Both the position numbers and the translations under genes were made by a program. Positions 16,354 to 25,018 of a DNA stretch of 54,934 nt are shown here, one piece after another. The DNA is from Pseudomonadales bacterium (GTDB taxonomy: Bacteria; Pseudomonadota; Gammaproteobacteria; Pseudomonadales; JAHRWD01), in assembly GCA_029210125.1 (NCBI GenBank), contig JARGPR010000014.1, forward strand, positions 1 to 54,934, written 5' to 3'. Under the pieces are notes generated by a model. The model worked only from the letters and a program-made list of their open reading frames with translations. It did not search any database and was not told the origin of the DNA. Positions within the stretch are counted from its first letter, which is position 1; each line of letters opens with the position of its first letter.

Positions 16354-18729
16354 ATGTATGCCATAGATCAACAAAACGATCATCGGACACAACAGCGCGC
16401 AAAGTTATATCGTGATACTTACAGTGCCTTTTCGCGCTGGGCGGAGGGTTACGGCGTGATCCAACACCGGGATGAAACGCAGGTTAGAGTGTTTGATCTT
16501 TGCCAGCAACTTCTGTGTACAGGGCGTTTTAAACAGATCGATGAAATACTGGGCATATTGTCTGCCGCTGATCGCTTGGCCAGTGCCTCCATGTGGTTGG
16601 TGGTGCATATGACCTATAGCAGCAGAGTGGATTTCAGCGGCAACGCACTCGATCCAGACGACTTTAAACCTAACCCCCAGGGACATACCGGCGGCTCCCT
16701 GAATATGGTGCCTGCCTATGTGGGTTATATGGTTGCCAATCGCCTGGCCGGTATCACCCGCAGCTGGTTGATGGGGCAGGGGCACTGCGTGGCGGCCATC
16801 GATGCCACCAATGTGTTATTGCAAAACCTCTATCAAGAGCAGTCTGCGCGCTATCCGCTAAGTGATGAGGGGCTGACACAGTTTGTACAGGATTTTTACA
16901 GCTACGCCATAACGGATGATGGTCGACCTGGCGTTCCACTGGGTAGCCACGTAAATCCGCATACCGCTGGTGGCCTGATTGAAGGCGGCTATCTCGGTTT
17001 TGCCGAACTGCAGTACGTTCACATGCCGCTGCCGGGCGAGCGGCTAGTGGCGTTTTTAAGTGACGGTGCCTTTGAAGAACAGCGCGGCAGTGATTGGGCT
17101 AGTCGCTGGTGGCGCGCGGAAGATTGCGGCCTGGTGACGCCGGTGATGATCGCTAATGGCAGGCGTATTGACCAACGCTCCACTATGTATCAACAGGGAG
17201 GCTTGTCCTGGTTCTACGAGCACCTGGAACAGAATGATTTCCACCCCATCGCTATTGACGGGCGTGATCCGGCAGCCTTTATCTGGGGGATTTTTGAATC
17301 GGAAGCGCGGCTCGAGGCGTGCAGTGCACATATTCGTGAAGGCCATATGCACTACCCGGTGAAACTGCCATACCTGATAGCAGAAACGGAAAAAGGCTAC
17401 GGCTTTTACGGCGCTGGTACCAATGCCGCACACGGCACACCCCTGCCGGGTAACCCTAGTAGAGATGAACAATCCCGTAAGCTCTTTAACGACCACGTAG
17501 CAAAATTATTTCTCCCGCGAAGCGAACTGGATCAGGCCATCGCCCAGATTGCGCAGCACGATTCGGATGATCGCGTGCAGGAAAAAAACCATGCGCTCTG
17601 TATGCGCAACGTCACGCTTCAACCTCCCACAGAACCCCATTGGCATACCGAGAGCGAACAGCTATCGCCGATGGCAGCGGTGGACACTCGCTTCTGCGAA
17701 TGGCATTGGAGTAATCCCGATAGGCGGGTGCGTCTCGGCAATCCCGATGAACTGCGAAGTAACCGCATGGGCAAGACACTGGATTTGCTTAAGCACCGGG
17801 TACTGAAGCCGGAGCAAGGCGTGGCCGAATCCATTCACGGGTCGGTGATTACCGCACTTAATGAAGAGGCGGTCGTAAACGCGGCGTTGGGTAACAAAGG
17901 TGGTCTGAATTTGGTAGTGAGCTATGAAGCCTTCGCCATGAAAATGATTGGAGCTCTGCGTCAAGATATTATTTTCGCCCGCCATCAAAAGACGCTAGGG
18001 CGTGCACCGGGTTGGCTATCAGTACCTATTATCGCTACCTCGCATTTGTGGGAAAACGGCAAGAATGAACAATCCCATCAGGATTCTGCCTTCGGTGAAG
18101 TGCTGCTGGGGGAGATGAGCGATATGGCGCGGGTCGTGTATCCCGCCGACGCTAATAGTGCTGTCGCCTGCCTCGATGCCTGTTACCAGACTCAGGGTCA
18201 AATCTGGGGGATGACGATCCCCAAAAATGAAGTTGTTACAGAATTCACGCCCAAGCAGGCAGCCCAGTTAGTAGAGCAGGGCGCGTTGACGTTGGATAAG
18301 GCAGACGGTGCACAGGTGCAGCTGGTCGCAGTAGGCGCCTATCAATTAGGTGTTTGTCAGGCCGTAAAACGTGCGTTGGCTGAAGAAAATATTCAATGCA
18401 GTGTAACTTACCTGTTAGAACCTGGTCGTTTTCGACAGCCGCGTGACTCTTATGAGCAAGCTCATGTCTGCGATGTGGCTACCCGCGTAAGCCTGTTTCC
18501 TGATGACATTCAGTTGCGAATTTTTGTATCGCATTTGCGACCGGAAACATTGCTCGGTGTCTGCCGCCCATTGGATCTTGGCATCGATCGATGTGTCGCT
18601 TTTGGTTACTGCAATCAGGGCGGCACATTGAATACGGCAGGCTTATTAAGGGCGAATGGGTGTGATGCGCAGTCAATTACCACTGTGGTGATGCAGCAAA
18701 TAAATAAAGGAAAAGCATGGAATGGCTGA
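16354..18729 (+). CDS. xfp: Divergent phosphoketolase-family TPP enzyme
   Basis: This 791-aa protein has the length and domain order of Xfp phosphoketolase: TPP N-domain, middle domain and C-domain. Family-like segments include G-H-T-G-G-S-L-N and, later, S-H-L-W-E-N-G-K-N-E-Q-S-H-Q-D. The TPP motif is unusual: S-D-G-A-F-E-E-Q-R-G-S-D-W then N-G, where typical Xfp has G-D-G-E-A-E-T-G-P. The usual reaction is xylulose 5-phosphate plus phosphate to acetyl phosphate and glyceraldehyde 3-phosphate. The adjacent acetate kinase supports that, but the divergence leaves the substrate open. It overlaps the Rieske gene by 8 bp. Confidence 0.82.
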   Translation: MYAIDQQNDHRTQQRAKLYRDTYSAFSRWAEGYGVIQHRDETQVRVFDLCQQLLCTGRFKQIDEILGILSAADRLASASMWLVVHMTYSSRVDFSGNALDPDDFKPNPQGHTGGSLNMVPAYVGYMVANRLAGITRSWLMGQGHCVAAIDATNVLLQNLYQEQSARYPLSDEGLTQFVQDFYSYAITDDGRPGVPLGSHVNPHTAGGLIEGGYLGFAELQYVHMPLPGERLVAFLSDGAFEEQRGSDWASRWWRAEDCGLVTPVMIANGRRIDQRSTMYQQGGLSWFYEHLEQNDFHPIAIDGRDPAAFIWGIFESEARLEACSAHIREGHMHYPVKLPYLIAETEKGYGFYGAGTNAAHGTPLPGNPSRDEQSRKLFNDHVAKLFLPRSELDQAIAQIAQHDSDDRVQEKNHALCMRNVTLQPPTEPHWHTESEQLSPMAAVDTRFCEWHWSNPDRRVRLGNPDELRSNRMGKTLDLLKHRVLKPEQGVAESIHGSVITALNEEAVVNAALGNKGGLNLVVSYEAFAMKMIGALRQDIIFARHQKTLGRAPGWLSVPIIATSHLWENGKNEQSHQDSAFGEVLLGEMSDMARVVYPADANSAVACLDACYQTQGQIWGMTIPKNEVVTEFTPKQAAQLVEQGALTLDKADGAQVQLVAVGAYQLGVCQAVKRALAEENIQCSVTYLLEPGRFRQPRDSYEQAHVCDVATRVSLFPDDIQLRIFVSHLRPETLLGVCRPLDLGIDRCVAFGYCNQGGTLNTAGLLRANGCDAQSITTVVMQQINKGKAWNG

Positions 18730-19303
18730 AGTAAATGAACCTCGGCGACGGTTTTTGATAGGCGCTACCTCCTTTGTTGCCGGTGCTGGTCTGGTAGGCG
18801 TTGCCACACCCTTTGTTCAATCATGGAATCCCAGTGCCAAGGCAAAAGCCGTTGGTGCTCCGGTGCGGGTAGATATCAGCAAAATTGAGCCAGGCGCCAT
18901 GATTACCGTGGAGTGGCAGGGAAAACCTGTGTGGATAATTAGACGTACTGGCGAAAACTTAAAAAATCTTGCTCTGGAAGAGCATAGAGAAGAATTAAGA
19001 GATCCTGATTCTAAATTTAATCAACAACCTGAATACGCCAAGAATACTTATCGCAGTATCAAAGAAGAGTTTTTTGTGGCCGTGGGTATCTGTACCCATT
19101 TGGGTTGTGTACCTAACTACGAACCGGATGGACGAGCAGAGGTGAAGCACGCACTCTTTTTCTGCCCCTGTCACGGTTCAAAGTTTGATCTTGCCGGGCG
19201 GGTATTTAAGGCCGTTCCCGCACCGACGAATTTGATCATTCCTCCCCATCAGTATCTAGACAATAACGTGCTTGAAATCGGCGCTGATGAGCAAACGAGT
19301 TAG
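18722..19303 (+). CDS. petA: Rieske iron-sulfur protein, PetA-like
   Basis: The 193 aa have an N-terminal R-R-R-F-L-I-G-A-T Tat-like signal/anchor. The [2Fe-2S] ligand boxes C-T-H-L-G-C and C-P-C-H-G-S are complete. It matches the ubiquinol-cytochrome c reductase Rieske subunit, but no cytochrome b or c1 gene follows. It is an extra copy that may join the core bc1 complex or work alone. It overlaps the phosphoketolase gene, so the two are cotranscribed. Confidence 0.9.
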   Translation: MAEVNEPRRRFLIGATSFVAGAGLVGVATPFVQSWNPSAKAKAVGAPVRVDISKIEPGAMITVEWQGKPVWIIRRTGENLKNLALEEHREELRDPDSKFNQQPEYAKNTYRSIKEEFFVAVGICTHLGCVPNYEPDGRAEVKHALFFCPCHGSKFDLAGRVFKAVPAPTNLIIPPHQYLDNNVLEIGADEQTS

Positions 19304-19352
19304 CCAAAAAGCAGGCAAGCTCATTTTACTAAAATTTTAAAGGCAAATAACA

Positions 19353-20330
19353 ATGGATAAATCAAAAGATCAACTAGCGGATATACCAGTATCTCCGCGC
19401 CAAATTGGTTTTGGTATAGTGGTTGCGCTACTGGGTTACATTGCATACAGCAGTTATTACACCGTATCTGCAGAATCAGTCGGTGTCGTACAACGCATCG
19501 GTCATTATCATGAAGTGGTTGAACCTGGGTTGCATTTCAAAATCCCGTTTGGAATTGACACTGTGGTTCAGGTTCCTGTTAAACGACAATTAAAAGAGGA
19601 GTTTGGTTTTGGCACACCCGGAGCTACGTTCAATCGACAAATCACTAACCCGCAGGAATGGGAGCTGGAAACGACGATAGTCACCGGCGATTTAAATACA
19701 GCTCTAGTCGAGTGGGTAATTCAATTTCGTATAGAAAATGCATTCGATTTTCTCTTTAAAGTTCGTGATCCGGGTGCTGCACTGCGTGATATATCTGAGT
19801 CCGTGATGCGGGAAGTGATTGGGGATAGAACGGTTGATGAAGTGTTGACTATTGGGCGTCAGGATATTGAAGCTAGTGCACAGACTAAAATGCAGGAAGT
19901 TACCAATCTTTATGAAATGGGTTTGCGCATAGACCAAGTACAACTGAAAAATGTCAACCCGCCTAAGCCGGTACAGGCATCGTTCGATGAGGTGAATGAA
20001 GCGCAACAAGAACGCGAGCGCATGATTAACGTTGCCAGAGGAGAATTTAATAAAACTGTTCCCAGGGCAAAAGGGAGAGCCAGTCAAACCATTCAATCAT
20101 CAGAAGGCTATGCGATACAACGTGTCAATCAAGCCGAAGGTGATTTCAGCAAGTTCAACGCATTACTAACAGAATATGTCAAGGCGCCGGCTGTCACCAA
20201 GAGGCGATTGTATCTTGAAACGATGGCCGAAGTGCTTCCCCGAGTTAAAAACAAAGTAATTCTGGATGACAAAGCGACGTCAATACTGCCGTTGCTGCAA
20301 CTGAATTCAATCAAAGGAAATGAAAAATGA
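19353..20330 (+). CDS. hflK: HflK-like SPFH membrane protein
   Basis: The 325 aa begin with one membrane helix, then an SPFH/band-7 domain (V-G-V-V-Q-R-I-G...V-V-E-P-G-L-H-F-K-I-P-F-G-I) and a long helical region. HflK with HflC surrounds the FtsH protease and tunes membrane protein turnover. The gene overlaps hflC by four bases. It lacks the Gly-rich N-terminus of the housekeeping HflK and is not next to hfq/hflX, so this is likely an island paralogue. Confidence 0.87.
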   Translation: MDKSKDQLADIPVSPRQIGFGIVVALLGYIAYSSYYTVSAESVGVVQRIGHYHEVVEPGLHFKIPFGIDTVVQVPVKRQLKEEFGFGTPGATFNRQITNPQEWELETTIVTGDLNTALVEWVIQFRIENAFDFLFKVRDPGAALRDISESVMREVIGDRTVDEVLTIGRQDIEASAQTKMQEVTNLYEMGLRIDQVQLKNVNPPKPVQASFDEVNEAQQERERMINVARGEFNKTVPRAKGRASQTIQSSEGYAIQRVNQAEGDFSKFNALLTEYVKAPAVTKRRLYLETMAEVLPRVKNKVILDDKATSILPLLQLNSIKGNEK

Positions 20331-21271
20331 AATATGCCTACATTATTATTGCGTTGTTTTTTCCTTTGCTGATTGTTGCTTATGAATCTGTATTTCGCGT
20401 CGATGAAACAGAACAGGTAATTATTACTCAATTCGGCAAGCCTGTGGGAGATATTATTAGTGACTCCGGCCTTAAATTCAAAACACCGTTTATTCAAAAA
20501 GTTAACCGAATTGAAAAGAGGATTCTTTTGTGGGATGGATCGGCGAATGATATGCCAACAAAAGATAAGCTTTATATCACGGTTGACACTTTCGGTCGGT
20601 GGCGTATTAAAGACCCGCTTCAGTATTTTTTAAGATTAAGGGATGAGCGAAGCGCTCAATCCAGATTAGAGGATATTCTTGGTAGTGAAACTCGCAATGC
20701 CGTTGCTAAACATGAACTGATAGAGATCATACGAACCACTAAAGGTAGAAAGCCTGAGGTTGATCCATTGTTAGTTGATGCCGATATTGGCAGGCTTTTA
20801 CCGATAACGCGTGGCCGTAGACAAGTAGAAGAAGATATTTATTCAGCAGCATCAGGGAAGCTCTCAGAGTTCGGCATAGAACTACTGGATATTCGATTTA
20901 AACGTATTAATTATAATGAAAGTGTTCGCCAAAAAATCTATGCGCGGATGATCAGTGAGCGGCAGCAAATTGCTGAACGCTTTCGATCTGAGGGCGCTGG
21001 AGAGGCAGCTAAAATTATTGGTAATAAAGAAAAGGAGCTTCAACGTATTGAATCAGAGGCTTATCAAAAAATTCAAGCCATCCAGGGTGTTGCCGACGCA
21101 AAAGCGACGGAAATATATACATCAGCGTATAACCAATCCAAAGCAGCACAAGAGCTGTATACCTTTGTCAAAACGCTGGAGACCTATAAATCTGTGGTTG
21201 ACCCAAGTACTACGTTGGTGCTAACCACGGATAGTGAGATTTACCAATTGTTAAATGGCGTTGGTCAGTAA
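20327..21271 (+). CDS. hflC: HflC-like SPFH membrane protein
   Basis: The 314 aa start with a signal-anchor (Y-I-I-I-A-L-F-F-P-L-L-I-V-A-Y), then an SPFH domain (D-E-T-E-Q-V-I-I-T-Q-F-G-K-P). The helical tail includes S-E-G-A-G-E-A-A-K-I and A-D-A-K-A-T-E-I-Y, classic for HflC. It forms the periplasmic cage subunit with HflK and overlaps that gene by ATGA. A quality-control role in the membrane fits the stress genes around it. Confidence 0.9.
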   Translation: MKYAYIIIALFFPLLIVAYESVFRVDETEQVIITQFGKPVGDIISDSGLKFKTPFIQKVNRIEKRILLWDGSANDMPTKDKLYITVDTFGRWRIKDPLQYFLRLRDERSAQSRLEDILGSETRNAVAKHELIEIIRTTKGRKPEVDPLLVDADIGRLLPITRGRRQVEEDIYSAASGKLSEFGIELLDIRFKRINYNESVRQKIYARMISERQQIAERFRSEGAGEAAKIIGNKEKELQRIESEAYQKIQAIQGVADAKATEIYTSAYNQSKAAQELYTFVKTLETYKSVVDPSTTLVLTTDSEIYQLLNGVGQ

Positions 21272-21288
21272 ACTAGGAGACGACTCTA

Positions 21289-21792
21289 ATGAATAAACTC
21301 GAGCTCACTATTCATTGCCCTGTTTGTCACATGTCAAAAATCAACCGTGACCTGTTATTGAACTATCAGGGTGTGGATCACTACTTTTGTTCATCCCAGT
21401 GTCTCAAACGCTTTCAATCCCACCCTCATTTGTATGTCGGCGATCCGCAACACGGATTATCAGTCAAACAAAAAAATCAGGAGGTGTTGAAGCGGCGTCG
21501 GATTCGTCTTAATGAAGTTATTGGCGATGATGTTAAAAAGGTGTTGGGTGAATCGTTGTTGGCATTGATGGGGATAAGAGAAATCACCTTTGACCAACAG
21601 GATTTGTTCGTGACCTACGACCTGTTGGAAGTTTCGCTGGAAACGATTGAAAAAAACATTGAGGACAGCGCGGCCTCTTTACGAGGAGCGGTGTTGGAAA
21701 ACCTCAAGCGCGGTTTGATCCATTACAGTGAGGAATGTCAACTTGATAACCTCGCGCACCTGAGCAAAGACGGTGGTTATCATCAAAGATAG
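21289..21792 (+). CDS. YHS-domain protein with HMA-like C-terminal region
   Basis: The first 50 of 167 residues form a YHS metal-binding domain: C-P-V-C-H-M, then H-Y-F-C-S-S-Q-C-L-K-R-F. The rest has a beta-alpha-beta pattern (V-K-K-V-L-G-E...I-R-E-I-T-F-D-Q...L-F-V-T-Y-D-L) like an HMA fold without C-x-x-C. It may bind copper or another soft metal. AGGAGACG upstream gives a clear start 17 bp after hflC. The tail is not assigned. Confidence 0.7.
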   Translation: MNKLELTIHCPVCHMSKINRDLLLNYQGVDHYFCSSQCLKRFQSHPHLYVGDPQHGLSVKQKNQEVLKRRRIRLNEVIGDDVKKVLGESLLALMGIREITFDQQDLFVTYDLLEVSLETIEKNIEDSAASLRGAVLENLKRGLIHYSEECQLDNLAHLSKDGGYHQR

Positions 21793-21892
21793 CCACTAAA
21801 GATGGTATCGCGCTGGGGATCGTGGCCAATAAGTTCATTTAATTGATTTAGTTAACAAGCCTTTAGTAGGCAGACATTTAGAGGAGAACAGA

Positions 21893-22516
21893 ATGCTACT
21901 TACCAAATGGAAATCAAACCGTATTTTTACTCGATCACTGTGGTTACTATTGCTGACAGTGCCTTGGTTGAGTGGCTGCGGCGTTAATAATATTCCGACC
22001 TACGATGAACAGGTGAAGGCGACTTGGGCGCAGGTAGAGAATCAATACCAACGCCGGGCTGATCTGGTGCCTAATCTGGTCGCCACCGTCAAAGGCTATG
22101 CGGCGCATGAAAAGGAAACACTGACAGCCGTTACTGAGGCCAGGGCGAAGGTGGGCTCCATTCAGGCGGGTAAAGAAGTCCTGAATAATCCCCAGTTGCT
22201 ACAGCAGTTTCAGTCTGCACAGAGTGAGCTCGGTTCTGCCCTGCAACGACTAATGGTGGTGGTTGAGCGCTATCCTGATTTAAAAGCCAATCAGAACTTT
22301 CTGGCACTGCAATCTCAGTTGGAAGGGACAGAAAATCGTATCAGTGTTGCCCGCCGCGACTTTATTTTAGCGGTAGGGAAATACAATACCGAGATCCGAA
22401 CCTTTCCAGGTCTGATCTGGCACAAGATTCTCTATAGCGATATGCCGCTGCGGGAAACTTACGAAGCCACAACTCAAAGTGCCGAACAGGCGCCGAAGGT
22501 AAATTTCAATGAGTGA
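21893..22516 (+). CDS. LemA-family lipoprotein
   Basis: The 207 aa have a lipobox at L-S-G-C and the LemA signature W-A-Q-V-E-N-Q-Y-Q-R-R-A-D-L-V-P-N-L-V. A helical bundle follows. LemA proteins are membrane-bound with unknown biochemistry and often sit beside TPM proteins, as here. GAGGAGAAC upstream supports the start; the stop overlaps the next gene by 8 bp. Confidence 0.92.
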   Translation: MLLTKWKSNRIFTRSLWLLLLTVPWLSGCGVNNIPTYDEQVKATWAQVENQYQRRADLVPNLVATVKGYAAHEKETLTAVTEARAKVGSIQAGKEVLNNPQLLQQFQSAQSELGSALQRLMVVVERYPDLKANQNFLALQSQLEGTENRISVARRDFILAVGKYNTEIRTFPGLIWHKILYSDMPLRETYEATTQSAEQAPKVNFNE

Positions 22517-23186
22517 TGCACGGCGAATAATTGTTGGCCTGCTATTGCTTTGGCTTAGTCTGCCACTCATCGCAGCTGTCAGCTTTCCCCCGCTCACTGG
22601 TCGCGTGGTTGATCAAGCCGGGTTGCTTGATGCCAGCACAGCAAAAAAATTAGAAACGCAGTTGCAGGCACACGAGGTAGCAACAACAAACCAACTGGTG
22701 GTGGTCATTCTGAAGGATTTGCAAGGGCTGGCCATTGAGGACTATGGATACCAGTTGGGGCGGGCATGGGGTATTGGCCAGAAAGGCGAGAACAATGGCG
22801 TGCTGTTGATAGTGGTGCCAAGTCTGCGCAAAGTTCGCATCGAAGTGGGATATGGCCTAGAAGGTGTGCTGACCGATGCGCTGTCCGCGAACATCATCCA
22901 GACGGTAATTTTGCCATCTTTTCGCGAGGAGAATTTCAATCAGGGTATTGCTGTTGGCGTAGACGCCATTATTCAGGCTCTGGGTGGTCAATATCGATTT
23001 AACTCGCCCCAAAATCAATCCACTGAGCTGCCGCCTTGGTGGGTTATTTTCTTTATTCCGCTAATTTTTTTACGTCGCTTTGGCATGGGGGGGCTCTACG
23101 GTCATCACGGAGGGTCTCGCCGAGGTGGTGGTTTTGGAGGTGGTGGTGGCGGTTTTGGTGGCGGCGGTGCCTCAGGAGGTTGGTAA
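22509..23186 (+). CDS. TPM-domain membrane protein, Gly-rich tail
   Basis: A signal peptide (L-L-L-L-W-L-S-L-P-L-I-A-A) leads a TPM domain (V-D-Q-A-G-L-L-D...Y-G-L-E-G-V-L-T-D-A). A late membrane helix and a tail of G-G-G-G-F-G repeats follow. The 225 aa match the YgcG-like group next to LemA. The domain faces the periplasm. The function may concern membrane protein handling, but no activity is certain. Confidence 0.9.
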   Translation: MSDARRIIVGLLLLWLSLPLIAAVSFPPLTGRVVDQAGLLDASTAKKLETQLQAHEVATTNQLVVVILKDLQGLAIEDYGYQLGRAWGIGQKGENNGVLLIVVPSLRKVRIEVGYGLEGVLTDALSANIIQTVILPSFREENFNQGIAVGVDAIIQALGGQYRFNSPQNQSTELPPWWVIFFIPLIFLRRFGMGGLYGHHGGSRRGGGFGGGGGGFGGGGASGGW

Positions 23187-23803
23187 TGCATTTTTCAACA
23201 CAGTTACAACAAAAGATTAGTCAGGCCATCGGTGATGTTGAACGGCTCACTGATGCTGAGGTGGTGTGTGTTCTCGCACCTCACAGTGATGATTATTACT
23301 ACATCCCAGCACTGTGGGCAGCATTGATCGCTTTGGTATCACCTTTGCTGCTCGTACTAACTCCTTGGTGGGGGCAGAGTAACGCAGTATCCCTTTTACA
23401 GCTATTGGTCTTTGTTGTGTTCTGGTTGTTGCTTCGCTGGCGGCCACTGTTTCAACGCATTATTCCTAAATCCGTTCGCTATTGGCGCGCCGCCAATATG
23501 GCGAGGCGGCAGTTCCTGGAGAACGGCCTGCATCATACGCAGGAAGGCGCGGGTTTACTGATTTTTGTATCCGCTCAGGAGCGCTACGTGGAAATTCTTA
23601 CTGATCGTGGCATAGCGCAAAAAATTGCCGATGATCAATGGCAGGAGATCGTTTCTGTTTTTGTGCAACAAGTGAAGCGCAACCAGATTGCAGAAGGATT
23701 TATCGAGTGTATTCAATCCTGTGGCAACGTGTTGATGGAACATTATCCGGCAACGACCCCAAAAAATGAATTACCTAACAAGCTGGTAGTGTTGTCTGGT
23801 TAA
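23186..23803 (+). CDS. Second TPM-domain membrane protein
   Basis: The ATG at 23186 overlaps the previous stop (TAATG); the earlier in-frame start is a shadow of the Gly-rich tail. The 205 aa carry T-D-A-E-V-V-C-V-L-A, two membrane helices, then F-V-S-A-Q-E-R-Y-V-E-I-L-T-D-R-G-I, the later TPM half. LemA-TPM-TPM triplets are common; this completes one. Confidence 0.87.
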   Translation: MHFSTQLQQKISQAIGDVERLTDAEVVCVLAPHSDDYYYIPALWAALIALVSPLLLVLTPWWGQSNAVSLLQLLVFVVFWLLLRWRPLFQRIIPKSVRYWRAANMARRQFLENGLHHTQEGAGLLIFVSAQERYVEILTDRGIAQKIADDQWQEIVSVFVQQVKRNQIAEGFIECIQSCGNVLMEHYPATTPKNELPNKLVVLSG

Positions 23804-23847
23804 GTCAGGATCACTGAATAACCACATCTAAAATAAGGAGCAGAACA

Positions 23848-24843
23848 ATGAAACGCTTTGCCATTAATGGAGCTGGAAGAATCGGGCGACTGGTCATCCG
23901 TGAATATCTGCGTCGCAAGCCGAACAATTTGCAACTAGTTGCCGTTAATGACCTGACAGATACAGAAACCTTAGCGTATCTGCTGGAGTTTGATTCTGTT
24001 CATGGTCGCTTATCCACTCCCGTTGAGTACAGCGACGATACACTCATTTTATCTGGAGTATCCATCCCGGTTCACCAGCAAACTGATCCCGAAAAATTGC
24101 CCTGGGCGGATTTAGGTATTGACTGGGTGCTGGAAGCCACGGGCATATTCAGAAAGCGTGAAGACGCATCTAAGCACTTATCTGCAGGCGCGAGAAAAGT
24201 GTTAATCACTGCACCTTCGGAATCAGCGGATCTAACCATTATTTACGGCGTAAACCAGACTGATTTTCAGCCCGATTCGCATCATATTATTTCCAGCGGA
24301 TCATGCACCACTAACTCACTCGTGCCACCACTCGCAGTATTACACAACACGTTTGGTATCGACACAGCATCGGCGACCACCATCCATGCCTATACCTCTT
24401 CTCAGGGCTTAGTAGATGTCGCCTCCAAGAAACGTATTCGGGGTCGCGCAGCGGCGCTCAACCTAGTGCCGACTTCCACCGGCGCGGATAAAGTCGTAGT
24501 GGCGGTGTTACCCGAGCTGGCGGGAAAGTTCTCCGCTTTAGCGGTTAGAGCGCCAATTGCTGATGGTGGTTTAACCGATATTACCCTGCGTCTACAGAAT
24601 TCGGTCACCGTCGATGACATTCATCAGACCTTATCTGATGCCTGCGAAAAAACACTTAAAGGCGTGATGGATTTCACCCTACAGGAGTGGGTAAGCAGCG
24701 ATATTATTGGAAATTCTCATTCCGCCATCGTTCACGGGCTATCCACTCGAGTCATTGGCGATAACACCGTCAAACTGCAGGTATGGTATGACAATGAATA
24801 CGCCTACGCTTGCCGTTTGCTGGACTTGCTTGAAAATCTGTGA
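23848..24843 (+). CDS. gap: Glyceraldehyde-3-phosphate dehydrogenase
   Basis: The 331 aa have the NAD-binding start I-N-G-A-G-R-I-G-R and the catalytic motif S-G-S-C-T-T-N. N-D-L-T-D in the NAD fold and T-G-A-D-K-V-V are also present. The enzyme oxidises glyceraldehyde 3-phosphate to 1,3-bisphosphoglycerate. Glyceraldehyde 3-phosphate is also a product of the phosphoketolase reaction encoded 5 kb upstream, so it may serve the same flow. AAGGAGCAG upstream; a gap of 175 bp follows. Confidence 0.95.
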   Translation: MKRFAINGAGRIGRLVIREYLRRKPNNLQLVAVNDLTDTETLAYLLEFDSVHGRLSTPVEYSDDTLILSGVSIPVHQQTDPEKLPWADLGIDWVLEATGIFRKREDASKHLSAGARKVLITAPSESADLTIIYGVNQTDFQPDSHHIISSGSCTTNSLVPPLAVLHNTFGIDTASATTIHAYTSSQGLVDVASKKRIRGRAAALNLVPTSTGADKVVVAVLPELAGKFSALAVRAPIADGGLTDITLRLQNSVTVDDIHQTLSDACEKTLKGVMDFTLQEWVSSDIIGNSHSAIVHGLSTRVIGDNTVKLQVWYDNEYAYACRLLDLLENL

Positions 24844-25018
24844 TTTTCGAATAGGCGGAAGGTTGATCTGTTCCGATAATGAGTTCGTTTTTTTTGTGAG
24901 AAGTTTTGAGCTATCAGGACAATAACGACAGATATTTTGCAGTGATTGCAATGTGTGGTTTACAAAAAAGTTGGATTTAAAAAATCACCGGAAATTTTAG
25001 GTAAAGCAGAGGTTTACT

